From JAAYDY01 sp964500225 (GTDB taxonomy: Bacteria; Planctomycetota; Phycisphaerae; FEN-1346; JAACEH01), in the NCBI GenBank assembly GCA_964500225.1, contig CAZCOA010000035.1, positions 1-29,985 on the forward strand: a stretch of DNA of 29,985 bases, read 5' to 3'. This document shows, one piece after another, positions 1-7,727 of this stretch; position 1 is the stretch's first letter, and every line of letters begins with the position of its first letter. The notes beneath the pieces were generated by a model that saw only the letters and a list, made by a program, of their open reading frames with translations, was not told where the DNA came from and made no database searches. The position numbers and the translations under genes were made by a program.

Positions 1-65
1 AGCCAGGCGACCACGGGGGCGATGATGAAGCCTCCCGCCCCCACCCCCGCGGACCGGCCCTCCAC
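1..65 (-). CDS. possible 5' end of a partial gene cut by the window edge
   Basis: A minus-strand frame stays open from a GTG at 65 to the window edge. It would encode a short Gly-rich start followed by hydrophobic residues (FIIAPVVAWL), compatible with a first membrane segment. A second GTG at 44 has a GGAGGG sequence about 13 bases upstream and is an alternative start. It would begin 8 bases after the DUF4870 gene stop, as in an operon. Only about 21 codons are visible, so no family can be named and the frame may not be coding. Confidence 0.25.
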   Translation of the reverse strand, partial: MEGRSAGVGAGGFIIAPVVAW

Positions 66-73
66 TGGCGCAG

Positions 74-451
74 CTACTTGATGAACCGGATCGCCAGCGG
101 GTAGCGGTAAATGATCCCGTTGTTGGCCTTGATCGTGGCGATAATGCCCATGATCAGCCCAAACAGCCCTGCGAGGCCGCATGTCACCAACGAATAGATG
201 AGGATGCTGATCCAGAAGTTCAGCGCCTCTTTGCTCTGTTCGGCCACATACTGGGACTGATCCTTCTTGATAAGCCAGATAATGAGCGGTCCCAGGAAGT
301 AAGTGAAGATGCCCAGAAGATGGGCAAGCATCCCCATCGTCTTCTCATCGGGCGTGATTTGGCCGTCGAAGCGGTCCTCACGGCTGCCCGCCATGAACGT
401 CGGCAGCGGCTGTGCGCTGCCCCCTCCCTGCTGCGTATCCATTTGAGTCAT
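74..451 (-). CDS. DUF4870 domain-containing membrane protein
   Basis: A 125-residue protein of the DUF4870 (Tic20-like) type. About 35 polar N-terminal residues precede the family core: a start resembling DEKTMGMLAHLLGIFTYFLGPLIIWLIKK, then a polar loop with the usual QSKEALNFW signature, then two further hydrophobic segments (residues about 80-110) and a short tail ending IRFIK. Three to four membrane helices are expected. The molecular function of the family is unknown. The ATG at 451 has GGAGG seven bases upstream, and a promoter is readable at 509-536, so it is probably first in its transcription unit. The assignment rests on the highly typical core sequence and is secure at family level only. 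Confidence 0.85.
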   Translation of the reverse strand: MTQMDTQQGGGSAQPLPTFMAGSREDRFDGQITPDEKTMGMLAHLLGIFTYFLGPLIIWLIKKDQSQYVAEQSKEALNFWISILIYSLVTCGLAGLFGLIMGIIATIKANNGIIYRYPLAIRFIK

Positions 452-508
452 TTGAAGTCCTCCGATGAAACAAGTTGGGTCACAGCATGGCCCGCATCGG
501 CCGATTAC

Positions 509-536
509 ATTCTAATGGGTTGTTCGACGCCCGCAA
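509..536 (-). promoter_or_regulatory. sigma-70-type promoter for the DUF4870 gene
   Basis: On the minus strand, -35 TTGCGG (531-536) and -10 TAGAAT (509-514) are separated by 16 bp. The predicted transcript start is near 502, giving a leader of about 50 bases that contains the GGAGG ribosome site. Confidence 0.5.
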
Positions 537-595
537 GAACTCGGCAACGGATTTCCCTGTCGCTGACCAATGAATGTCCTTGGAAAATCGTGCAC

Positions 596-865
596 TCAGT
601 GCCGCACCACGAAGCCGCGGAATTCGCCGGTGGCCGGGGCGTCGGCGGTGCGGACGTCGCGGATGTAGTCGCTCATGTGCCGGCCGACGGCGCGGCAGAA
701 GGCCTCGACCTCGGCCGCATCGCCCTCGGCCACCATCTCGACCGATCCGTCGGCACAGTTGCGCACGTAGCCGGTCACCGCGTATTGCGACGCCACGCGC
801 AGCACCGACCAGCGGAACCCCACGCCCTGGACCGTCCCGCGGTAAATGGTCTGTCGCCGGATCAT
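596..865 (-). CDS. acyP: acylphosphatase
   Basis: An 89-residue protein of normal family length that hydrolyses the carboxyl-phosphate bond of acylphosphates such as acetyl phosphate or 1,3-bisphosphoglycerate in the cytoplasm. The family signature is complete: GTVQGVGFRW near residues 10-19 with catalytic Arg18, then GYVRNCADGSVEMVAEG with catalytic Asn36. The ATG at 865 has GGAG eight bases upstream. It lies 58 bases after the stop of the thymidylate synthase-like gene on the same strand and has no obvious promoter of its own, so the two are probably cotranscribed. The physiological substrate in bacteria is not settled. Confidence 0.93.
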   Translation of the reverse strand: MIRRQTIYRGTVQGVGFRWSVLRVASQYAVTGYVRNCADGSVEMVAEGDAAEVEAFCRAVGRHMSDYIRDVRTADAPATGEFRGFVVRH

Positions 866-923
866 CGCGACGTCTCCCCGCCCCTGCTCTGAGCCCGGCC
901 CCGCAATTGCTGCGGCGGCAAGC

Positions 924-1757
924 TCAGGCCAGCAGCTTCTGGAGTTCCGCCTTGCGTGCCTCGACGATCGCGCGTTTGGCCGGCGGCAGATCGCGCTCGG
1001 CCAGCAAACGCTCCACCCCGTCCAGGAACATCGGCAGCGCGAACTCGGTGGTAAAGTACCGGTCGGGCCGCGACTCGACGCTCCGCAGGAACCCCTCGAA
1101 CTCGCCGAAATAGGAGCCGTAGATGTGGAAACTGTCCGCCCCGTGAACGTAATCGCCCACCTCCACCCCGAGCCGCGCGGCCACCATCCGCTGAAGCTCC
1201 GTGAAGGCGAACATGTTCATGAACGCCGCCTTGAAGGCGTCGTTGGACCGCATGTGGACCACCAGGTTCAGCCGCCCCTGTTCCACGCGGAACCACAGGC
1301 GCTGCAGGCATGCCGGATCGTGAATGCCCATGTCGTTCCAGACTTGCCACGTCACGGCCTGCGCCCGGCGCGAGTGCGGCGCCTCGGCGAGTTTGGCGAT
1401 CACGGCTTCGATCTGGTTGATCGGCTCCGCAAGGCCCGGCACCCGGTACTCGAACAGCCGCTCGTGGTACGTGTATTCCCACTTGCCCTCCTCGGGGGCG
1501 ATCCAGTGGTCGTGTACGCCGTGCAGCACCTCGGCCCGGTAGATCTCCAGGTCGTCCAGCCCGCCGGGAAACGCCTTGTGGATGCGCGGCTCCGAGAACG
1601 GCTCGGTCACGTGAATCATCGCGCACACGTCGCGCGATTCGGGGTCGCCCGGCTTGTCGTACTCGGTCCGGAACCGGGCCCCGACGTGCCACGTCTCCAA
1701 CACGGCCCGCTCCCAGGCCGCCGGCAACGACCGTTCTTTGATATACAGCGTCTGCAT
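924..1757 (-). CDS. thymidylate synthase / dCMP hydroxymethylase family protein
   Basis: A 277-residue ThyA-fold protein, expected to transfer a one-carbon unit from methylene-tetrahydrofolate to a pyrimidine nucleotide. Overall similarity to classical ThyA is low, but the catalytic set can be placed: nucleophile Cys150 in DPACLQRLWFRV, the phosphate-binding RSND motif (Arg170, Asp173), an Asn at 181 in FMNMFAF, which matches the dUMP-specifying Asn, and His211/Tyr213 in SFHIY. The Cys context (CLQR rather than PCH) resembles archaeal-type and hydroxymethylase branches. The ATG at 1757 has AGGA ten bases upstream. A longer GTG start at 1817 is unlikely because it overlaps the promoter at 1808-1836. 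Whether this is the cell's dTMP source or acts on another base is open. Confidence 0.8.
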   Translation of the reverse strand: MQTLYIKERSLPAAWERAVLETWHVGARFRTEYDKPGDPESRDVCAMIHVTEPFSEPRIHKAFPGGLDDLEIYRAEVLHGVHDHWIAPEEGKWEYTYHERLFEYRVPGLAEPINQIEAVIAKLAEAPHSRRAQAVTWQVWNDMGIHDPACLQRLWFRVEQGRLNLVVHMRSNDAFKAAFMNMFAFTELQRMVAARLGVEVGDYVHGADSFHIYGSYFGEFEGFLRSVESRPDRYFTTEFALPMFLDGVERLLAERDLPPAKRAIVEARKAELQKLLA

Positions 1758-1807
1758 GCGTCGGCGATCCTTACTCGATAGCGATGACTTCCGCGATTCG
1801 CGCTCAG

Positions 1808-1836
1808 ACTCTAGCACCGGCAGAACGACGAAGCAA
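1808..1836 (-). promoter_or_regulatory. promoter for the thymidylate synthase-like gene
   Basis: On the minus strand, -35 TTGCTT (1831-1836), a 17 bp spacer and -10 TAGAGT (1808-1813), extended by TGC. The predicted start of transcription is near 1801, leaving about 44 bases of leader before the ATG at 1757. Confidence 0.55.
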
Positions 1837-1875
1837 GCGAATCCCGCATCGGTCTCCGCCGGATCCGCCCCGTGG

Positions 1876-2928
1876 TCACCATTGCGGCACGTGCAGTTCG
1901 TCCATCATCGCCAGGTAGTTCTCCACCTTGCAGTAGTTGGCCACGGTGTTGGCCGAGCTGAGGATCACGCCGCCGGCCGGTTCGGCCGCCCAGACCTCCC
2001 GGACCGCCCGAACGGCCCGGCGCGTGTCCTCGGCGGTCCCCAGCGACAGAATGTTCAGGTCGATGTTCCCGGCGAAAGCCAGACGGTCGCCCCAGCGGCT
2101 CTTGATCGCCCGAAGGTCGTACAGATTCGGCGGCAGCGAATGCAGACAGTTCACCCCGCACGCGATCAGGTCGTCGAGAATCGCATGAAGTCGGCCGCAA
2201 CTGTGCAGAATGAACGGAATGTCGCGCCGACGGCACATGCGGCCCAGCTCGGCGTAAACCGGGAAAACAAATTCCCGGCAATCCGCCGGCGACATGAACG
2301 GGCCCGAGTTGAACCCCAGGTCGTCGCTCAGCCAGTAGGCGGCCACGTCGGGTTTGTCCATGGCCACGCGCGACACCTCGATCGCGTAGCGGCCCCACTG
2401 CTCGAACAGCCGCTTCACGAACGGCCGGTCGTCGATCAACTTATAGCAGAACGGTTCGATGCCCGTGCTCCACGAGACGTTCTCAAAGAAGCCGCCCAGC
2501 CACGCGATCAGTTTCATGCCGCGCGGCAAGTGCTCGCGGTACAGGTCGAAGTCCGAGAAATCCGACGTCTCGACCGTCGGCCAGGGAAACGCTTCGAGAG
2601 CTTCCCAGGTCTGAATCGGCCCGGAGTGCTCGTCCTGGAAGACGCGCTTGGAGGCCAGGCTCGCCGGGTTCGCCTCGTCGATCTCCAGCCGCGCAAACAC
2701 GCTCGGCATGCGGACCTGGGCGTTCAGGTAATCGTAGCCCATCATCTGCTGGAACCGAACGTAGTCGAGCTTGTCGTAGTCCTCGGGCCGTTTGCCGAGA
2801 ACGGCGCACATGATCTCGACGTCGCAGAACAGCTCCATCGCCGGCATGCGGTCGGGCCGGCCCTCCAGCATCAGCGATTGCCGCAACCGGTCGAACTGCG
2901 GCTCCGGCGTCGTCAGCGGTACTCGCAT
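1876..2928 (-). CDS. uroporphyrinogen decarboxylase-family protein (MtaA/CmuA-like)
   Basis: A 350-residue protein of the URO-D fold. The family includes HemE but also corrinoid-linked methyltransferases. It has the family's pattern of a C-terminal beta-alpha barrel: LSDDLGFNSGPFMSP, then FILHSCGRLHAILDDLIACGVNCLHSL, then AFAGNID and GGVILSSANTV. The HSCG motif (His242, Cys244) and the later Cys resemble the zinc ligands of methylcobamide:CoM methyltransferases and are not part of HemE, so a methyltransferase-type activity is more likely than haem synthesis. The HemE substrate-binding N-terminal motif is absent. The ATG at 2928 follows GAGGAG with ideal spacing; a longer frame upstream is ignored. 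No corrinoid protein gene is adjacent, so the partner is unknown. Confidence 0.82.
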   Translation of the reverse strand: MRVPLTTPEPQFDRLRQSLMLEGRPDRMPAMELFCDVEIMCAVLGKRPEDYDKLDYVRFQQMMGYDYLNAQVRMPSVFARLEIDEANPASLASKRVFQDEHSGPIQTWEALEAFPWPTVETSDFSDFDLYREHLPRGMKLIAWLGGFFENVSWSTGIEPFCYKLIDDRPFVKRLFEQWGRYAIEVSRVAMDKPDVAAYWLSDDLGFNSGPFMSPADCREFVFPVYAELGRMCRRRDIPFILHSCGRLHAILDDLIACGVNCLHSLPPNLYDLRAIKSRWGDRLAFAGNIDLNILSLGTAEDTRRAVRAVREVWAAEPAGGVILSSANTVANYCKVENYLAMMDELHVPQW

Positions 2929-2975
2929 CGATCGTCTCCTCGGGGGCCTCCCAGCGCGCAGGAGACCACGACGGC

Positions 2976-3004
2976 ATCTTAACGCCGCTGCCACCGGCAC
3001 GCAA
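2976..3004 (-). promoter_or_regulatory. promoter for the URO-D-family gene
   Basis: On the minus strand, -35 TTGCGT (2999-3004), 17 bp, -10 TAAGAT (2976-2981). The predicted transcript start is near 2969, giving a leader of about 41 bases with the GAGGAG site. It diverges from the SprT-like gene's promoter about 80 bp away. Confidence 0.5.
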
Positions 3005-3079
3005 TGGACGTTTCCAACCCCGTGCTACCGCCCGGGCCCGCCGACCCGCGGCCGCCTCGCACCCTCCCCCCACGCAGCC

Positions 3080-3108
3080 TTGCACACAACGGACGCCATG
3101 GCTATAGT
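3080..3108 (+). promoter_or_regulatory. promoter for the SprT-like gene; decides a leaderless start
   Basis: -35 TTGCAC (3080-3085), 17 bp spacer, -10 TATAGT (3103-3108). Transcription should begin at about 3115, essentially at the ATG at 3116. The upstream in-frame ATG at 3098 lies inside the promoter and can be excluded as start. Confidence 0.6.
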
Positions 3109-3115
3109 GCATGCC

Positions 3116-3850
3116 ATGCCGCGACTGACATGCGAACAGCTTCGCCGCGAGTTGGAACAGATCGCTCACCGGACCATCCGCCTGACGCTGACGACGAACG
3201 CGTCGAGCTACGTCAGCTTCCGACCGGATCGCGATCCGCTCGACGTGCGCCTTCAGCGCGCGTTTCTGGACGCGACGGACGAGGTGCTCGTGGGGCTCGG
3301 CCGATGGCTCGGCGGCCGCGTCCGCCGGTGCCCCGACGTGGTGGACCGCTTCATCAATTGTCCGCCCCCGGAACTGGCCGAGCGGATCCACACACGCCGC
3401 CGCGACCTGAAACCCCAAGGCAGGTGTTATCACCTCGAAGCCATGCTCCAGCACGTTAACCGCCGCTTCTTCCGCAACACGCTTCGCGTGCGCATCACCT
3501 GGGGCCGACGGTTGTCGCGCCGACGCGTCCAGGCCCGCACCCTCGGCATCTACTACCGCGGCGAGAATCTCATCGTCATCAGCCCCGTGCTGGACCAATG
3601 GATCGTCCCGTCGTGGTTCGTCGAGTTCACCATCTACCACGAGTGCCTGCACGCCCTTCAAAAGCCCGGCGAGCGGCCGCACGGAGCGGCGTTCCGCCGC
3701 CGCCTGCGGCTCCATCCGCGCTACGGCGAGGCCATGCAGTGGGAAAAAGCCCACATCGACGTGTTGACCAGCTCCCTCCAGCCCGTGCCTCAGGCGGCCT
3801 GCCGCGTCCACCGCACCGCCTCCGTGCGACAGCTCCGATTCCCCTGGTAA
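3116..3850 (+). CDS. SprT-like zinc metalloprotein
   Basis: A 244-residue protein with a zinc-protease motif His175-Glu-Cys-Leu-His179 in the context EFTIYHECLHALQ, followed by PHGAAFRRRL, where His189 is the likely third zinc ligand. Preceding strands (LGIYYRGENLIVISPVLDQ) match the SprT-like fold. SprT relatives include DNA-protein crosslink proteases (Spartan) and many uncharacterised bacterial proteins. There is no signal peptide or membrane segment, and no C-terminal zinc ribbon is visible. The N-terminal 100 residues are Arg-rich and unassigned; they may bind nucleic acid. The start at 3116 is chosen because the promoter places the mRNA end there; no Shine-Dalgarno sequence is present. 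Peptidase activity is inferred from the motif only. Confidence 0.75.
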   Translation: MPRLTCEQLRRELEQIAHRTIRLTLTTNASSYVSFRPDRDPLDVRLQRAFLDATDEVLVGLGRWLGGRVRRCPDVVDRFINCPPPELAERIHTRRRDLKPQGRCYHLEAMLQHVNRRFFRNTLRVRITWGRRLSRRRVQARTLGIYYRGENLIVISPVLDQWIVPSWFVEFTIYHECLHALQKPGERPHGAAFRRRLRLHPRYGEAMQWEKAHIDVLTSSLQPVPQAACRVHRTASVRQLRFPW

Positions 3851-3877
3851 TCGCCCCGCCGCACGCCCGCATCGCAC

Positions 3878-3892
3878 CGGGAATCCTTCCCG
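3878..3892. terminator. small inverted repeat between convergent genes
   Basis: CGGGAA-TCC-TTCCCG lies between the ends of the SprT-like and MATE genes. It has a six-pair stem with a three-base loop and no T-run on either strand, so it is at best a weak two-way transcription end. Confidence 0.3.
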
Positions 3893-3926
3893 TGTCAGGT
3901 ACGACCGCGCCGTCGTCACCGCGGGG

Positions 3927-5375
3927 TCAGGCCGCACCGAGGTCGGTTCGGTCGCGGAAAATGTTCTTGCGGGTCCAGGCGTCCCCCCGGTAACGGTAGA
4001 GCATCACGCCGCTGAGAAGCGCCAGGTGAACCACGCCGGCGACCCACGCGCCGGGCATGCCCAGGCCGATCGTGAAACACAGGATCCACGCCAGCGGAAG
4101 GAAAACGCCCCACGTGAGCAGTTGCTGCACGACGGCGGGCCAGAGGGTATCGCCTCCGCCGCGCAGGGCGCCCATCAGGGCAATGCACGTGCCGTCGAAA
4201 ATCTGCCACACGGCGGCGATGCGCATGGCCGTCGCCCCCAGGGCCACGACCTGCGGCAGCGTGTCGGCCCCGGCGCCGTCGCCCGCCTGCAAAATGAGAA
4301 AGAATCCGACGAACCGTTCGGCAAAAACGAACATGACGACCGAGATGACGCTCATGTAGAGCGCGGCCAGAATCACGCCGCTGCGGCCCGCCCGTCGTGC
4401 CGCGCCGGTTTGACGGCGACCCAGATAGAACCCCGTCAGCGTCGCCGCGGCATGGCCCACCCCGAGCATCGGGAACCAGGCCATCTGCGTCAGTTCCATG
4501 ACGACCGCGTTGGCGTCCAGGGCGATCGTGCCCAGACGCCCCACCAACCACGCGTGCCACAGGGCCCACGCCAGAACATCCAGCGACCATTGCCACGAGG
4601 TCGGCACGCCGATGCGCAACAGGCCCTTGATCCGCTGCACGCTGATGCGCCAGGCCCGCCGCGTGCCGCACTCGCGAGCCGTCCGGCCGGCCACGAAGGG
4701 AATCGCAAAGAGCACCATCGAGATCACGTTCGCCAACAGCGTCGCCAGCCCCGCCCCGGCGACCCCCATCCGCGGACACGGCCCGACGCCGAAAATCAGC
4801 AGCCAGTTCAGTACGACGTTGCACGCGTTGGCGACGACCGTAATGGCGAAAATCAGTTTCGTGCGGCCCAGGCCCTGGAAGAAGCTGTTGAGCGAGGCCG
4901 TCACCAGCAGCACGCCGAGCGATTGCGCGCGATAGTGCGTGTAGGCGACTTCCATGGCTTGAGTGTCCGCGTCGTGGCCCAGAACGGCGAACAGCCACGG
5001 CAGGGCGGGCACCACGGCGAACCCCGCCAGGCCCATCGCCAGGGCCAGGTAGATGCCCTGCCAGGCGTAGCGGGCCCCATCCTGCGAATCGCCGCGGCTG
5101 AGGCTCTGGCTGGTGAACGTGACGACGGCCGAGACGACGCCGAAGCAGAAGGCCGAGACCGCGTGGAAGAAGATCGCAGCCGTGGTGACGGCCCCGACGG
5201 CCCCGCGGCCCACGCCGGCCACCATGATCGTGTCGGCGAAGACCATGCCGACGTTCGTCATAAACGCCGCCACGGCCGGCGCCGCCAGGCGCACCATCTC
5301 CCCGAGGCCCCCCGGCGTCAACCGACGCGAGGCCGTCACCAGGGTAACGGAGGACGACGAAGATTGGCTTTCCAT
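3927..5375 (-). CDS. MATE-family multidrug/cation efflux transporter
   Basis: A 482-residue inner-membrane protein with about twelve hydrophobic segments in two related halves, the normal MATE (NorM/DinF) size. Typical features are the N-terminal helix (PAVAAFMTNVGMVFADTIMV), the FFQGLGRTK loop between helices in the first half, and the matching LMGALRGGGDT loop in the second half. It is expected to export drugs or metabolites in exchange for Na+ or H+; the substrate cannot be read. The ATG at 5375 lies five bases after the stop of the DUF167 gene. A GTG at 5384 that overlaps that stop (GTGA) is an alternative start. No good Shine-Dalgarno sequence is seen, so translation is probably coupled to the upstream gene. 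Confidence 0.92.
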   Translation of the reverse strand: MESQSSSSSVTLVTASRRLTPGGLGEMVRLAAPAVAAFMTNVGMVFADTIMVAGVGRGAVGAVTTAAIFFHAVSAFCFGVVSAVVTFTSQSLSRGDSQDGARYAWQGIYLALAMGLAGFAVVPALPWLFAVLGHDADTQAMEVAYTHYRAQSLGVLLVTASLNSFFQGLGRTKLIFAITVVANACNVVLNWLLIFGVGPCPRMGVAGAGLATLLANVISMVLFAIPFVAGRTARECGTRRAWRISVQRIKGLLRIGVPTSWQWSLDVLAWALWHAWLVGRLGTIALDANAVVMELTQMAWFPMLGVGHAAATLTGFYLGRRQTGAARRAGRSGVILAALYMSVISVVMFVFAERFVGFFLILQAGDGAGADTLPQVVALGATAMRIAAVWQIFDGTCIALMGALRGGGDTLWPAVVQQLLTWGVFLPLAWILCFTIGLGMPGAWVAGVVHLALLSGVMLYRYRGDAWTRKNIFRDRTDLGAA

Positions 5376-5380
5376 CGAAT

Positions 5381-5695
5381 TCACAGACTCGACAGCCGCC
5401 GCCGGACTTCCTGCGGCGGCAGCGACGCCACGCGAAACACCTTCTCCGCACTCGTCGGACCGGACACCAGCTCCAGGTCGCGCGGCTTCAGGCCGAGCAC
5501 GCGGGCCAGCAACTCGGCGACGCCCCGATTGGCCGCACCTTTCTCCGCCGGGCGGCTCACCGTCACCTTCAGCCGCCGGCCCAGCAGGCCCGCCACGCGG
5601 TCGCGCGAAGCCCCCGGCACGACCTTCACCGGCAGCAGCGTGCCGCCGCGATCGTCGCCCCACAGATCGAGATTGTCCCACACACCGTCGCCCAT
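5381..5695 (-). CDS. yggU: DUF167 (UPF0235, YggU) family protein
   Basis: A 104-residue cytoplasmic protein with the DUF167 core: LPVKVVPGASRDRVAG, LKVTVSRPAEKGAANRGVAELLARVLGL, then a typical LVSGPTSAEKVFRV strand. The function of the family is unknown. It is the first gene of a two-gene unit with the MATE transporter, overlapping or abutting it. A strong promoter at 5710-5738 puts the transcript start about eight bases before the ATG at 5695, and no ribosome-binding sequence fits in that space. Family assignment is secure. Confidence 0.9.
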   Translation of the reverse strand: MGDGVWDNLDLWGDDRGGTLLPVKVVPGASRDRVAGLLGRRLKVTVSRPAEKGAANRGVAELLARVLGLKPRDLELVSGPTSAEKVFRVASLPPQEVRRRLSSL

Positions 5696-5709
5696 GTCGT
5701 GTGACCGCC

Positions 5710-5738
5710 ATCATACCGCCGCACGCCCGCCCATGCAA
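5710..5738 (-). promoter_or_regulatory. promoter for yggU-MATE unit
   Basis: On the minus strand, -35 TTGCAT (5733-5738), 17 bp, -10 TATGAT (5710-5715). The transcript start near 5703 leaves a leader of about eight bases. Confidence 0.6.
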
Positions 5739-5765
5739 TCGCCCCCGAATCGCGGCGACGCTCGG

Positions 5766-5799
5766 TTGCCTTGCCGGCGTCCCTGTGGTAACGTACTGT
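5766..5799 (+). promoter_or_regulatory. weak candidate promoter for the radical SAM gene
   Basis: Two overlapping frames of match exist: TTGCCT (5766) with TAACGT (5789), or TTGCCG (5771) with TACTGT (5794), each with a 17 bp spacer. Both -10 boxes match the consensus at only three positions, so the exact site is uncertain. Confidence 0.3.
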
Positions 5800-5856
5800 G
5801 CTTGCGCCGTCATCGGACGGCGCCAGGAGGCATCGGCCGGCACGGAAAGGACCCAC

Positions 5857-7656
5857 GTGGAGCATTGGACGGACCTGCGCGAGGCAGTGTCGCGCGAGAT
5901 TCTGCCGTTTGTCACCCAACCGAGCCAGTACATCGGCGGCGAGGTCAATGCCGCCCCGCGCGTCGCTTGGGATGCCGCACGCGTGCGGTTCTGCCTGGCG
6001 TTTCCCGACACGTACGCCATCGGCATGTCGCACCACGGCTCGGCCATCCTGTACGAAATCCTCAACGACCGCCACGCCACGCTCTGCGACCGCACGTTTC
6101 TGCCGTGGCCCGACGCACAGCAGCGAATGAAGGCCGCCGACGTGCCGCTGTGGTCGTGGCAACTGCGGCGCCCCGTGCGATCGTTCGACATCCTCGGCAT
6201 CAGCTTGCAATACGAGTTGCTCTACACCTCGACGCTCAACCTGCTGGACCTGGCCGGCGTGCCGCTGCGCGCAGCCGAGCGGACCGACGCGGACCCGATC
6301 GTCCTGGCCGGCGGCCCGGGGCCCAACAACCCCGAGCCCATGGCGGCGTTCATCGACCTGTTTCTGATCGGCGACGCCGAGGAAGCGCTGCCGGCCGTGC
6401 TCGACGCCTTCGAAACGCTCAAACGCAACGAACCCCGCCTGCCCCGATCCGAACGGATCGCCCGGCTCGCCGCCACCCTGCCGTGCCTCTACGCGCCGGC
6501 CTTCTACGAGCCCGAGTACGGTCCCGACGGACGCTTCGTCGCCCTGCACCGCACACGCGACGACCTGCCCGAACGGATCGCCGCCGCCCATGTCGCCGAC
6601 CTCGATGCGGCGCCGTCGCCCGTGCGGCCGGTGGTCCCCTTCGGCGAGGGCGTTCACGAGCGGCTCACCATCGAAATCATGCGCGGCTGCCCGCGCCGAT
6701 GCCGATTCTGCGAGGCCGGCCACACCAAGGGCAAGGTCCGCCTCCGGTCGCCCCAGCGGATTCTCGACATCGCCCGACGCGGCATCGCCGCCACCGGCTA
6801 CGAGGAAATCAGCCTCCTGAGCCTCAGCGCTTCGGACCATCCGCAACTGCACGAGATCCTGCGCCTGCTGGACGACGAGTTCCGCAAGCAGAACGTGTCC
6901 CTGGCCTTGCCGAGCCTGAGGACCAACGAGCAACTGGCCACGCTGCCGGGGCTCCTCTCACAGGGACGCAAGTCGGGCCTGACGCTGGTGCCCGAGGCGG
7001 CCTCCGAGCGTCTGCGGCGGGCCATCGGCAAGGACGTTAACGAGCAGCACCTGGTGGACGGCGCACGCGAGGCGTTCCGCCGCGGGTGGAACCTCCTGAA
7101 ACTGTATTTCATGGTGGGCCTGCCCGGCGAGCGGCCCGAGGACATCGACGGCATCATCGCCTTGTCGGTGCGCCTGGCCCATCTGCGGGAAGAGTTCGCC
7201 AAGGGACCGGCTCGGATCAACGTGGCGGTCTCGACGTTTATTCCGCGGCCGCACACGCCGCTTCAGTGGGCGCCGATGGCCGACGAGGCCTACATTCAGG
7301 CGGCCCGCGCGCGGCTGCGCGAGCTGGCTCAGCCGCACAGGTATCTGAGCCTCAAGTTCCACCACGTGGAACGCTCCCTGCTGGAAGGCATACTGAGCCG
7401 CGCGGACCGACGCATGGCCGACGCCATCGAGGCCGCCTACCGCGCCGGGGCCACGCTGGACGCCTGGAACGAGACTTTCGATTTCAGCCGCTGGACGGCC
7501 GCCCTGGCCAAGGTCGGACTCGATGCCGCCCAGTACCAGCGCGGCCGCGAGCCGAACGAGCCCTTGCCCTGGTCCCACATCGACATGGGCGTCCCGGTCG
7601 AGCACCTGCACCGACAGTACGAACGCACGCTCGCCACGCTCGCCGACGAGGCATAA
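5857..7656 (+). CDS. TIGR03960-type radical SAM protein with B12-binding-like N-terminus
   Basis: A 599-residue protein. Residues about 40-200 form a B12-binding-like Rossmann region (FPDTYAIGMSHHG, FDILGISLQYE, IVLAGGPGPNNPEPMA, FLIGDAEEAL). The radical SAM domain follows, with the 4Fe-4S ligands Cys278, Cys282 and Cys285 in RGCPRRCRFCEAG, and later strands SLLSLSASDH and YFMVGLPGE. It matches the family often found fused to, or beside, a DUF2344 protein. That partner is absent from this window. The reaction is unknown; tRNA or rRNA modification has been suggested for relatives. The GTG at 5857 has GGAAAGG six bases upstream; the much longer open frame upstream is not coding. Family assignment is strong, function open. 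Confidence 0.87.
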   Translation: MEHWTDLREAVSREILPFVTQPSQYIGGEVNAAPRVAWDAARVRFCLAFPDTYAIGMSHHGSAILYEILNDRHATLCDRTFLPWPDAQQRMKAADVPLWSWQLRRPVRSFDILGISLQYELLYTSTLNLLDLAGVPLRAAERTDADPIVLAGGPGPNNPEPMAAFIDLFLIGDAEEALPAVLDAFETLKRNEPRLPRSERIARLAATLPCLYAPAFYEPEYGPDGRFVALHRTRDDLPERIAAAHVADLDAAPSPVRPVVPFGEGVHERLTIEIMRGCPRRCRFCEAGHTKGKVRLRSPQRILDIARRGIAATGYEEISLLSLSASDHPQLHEILRLLDDEFRKQNVSLALPSLRTNEQLATLPGLLSQGRKSGLTLVPEAASERLRRAIGKDVNEQHLVDGAREAFRRGWNLLKLYFMVGLPGERPEDIDGIIALSVRLAHLREEFAKGPARINVAVSTFIPRPHTPLQWAPMADEAYIQAARARLRELAQPHRYLSLKFHHVERSLLEGILSRADRRMADAIEAAYRAGATLDAWNETFDFSRWTAALAKVGLDAAQYQRGREPNEPLPWSHIDMGVPVEHLHRQYERTLATLADEA

Positions 7657-7687
7657 GCGCGTAGTGAGCCGCGATCCGGCGGGATTC

Positions 7688-7717
7688 TTGTGCGGCTTCC
7701 TCCGACCGTGCTATACT
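7688..7717 (+). promoter_or_regulatory. promoter for pgpA
   Basis: -35 TTGTGC (7688-7693), 18 bp, -10 TATACT (7712-7717) preceded by TGC. The transcript start near 7724 is about four bases before the ATG at 7728. Confidence 0.6.
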
Positions 7718-7727
7718 GCCGCACGAC

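Noticed and set aside
1817..1817. GTG start for the thymidylate synthase-like gene, 20 codons longer
   Set aside because: It lies within the promoter (just beside the -10 box at 1808-1813), and the extra residues are not family-like.
4026..7040. A plus-strand open frame of about 1000 codons opposite the MATE and yggU genes
   Set aside because: High GC keeps antisense frames open. The composition is rich in Arg, Pro and His with no family pattern, while the minus strand encodes a clear MATE protein and DUF167.
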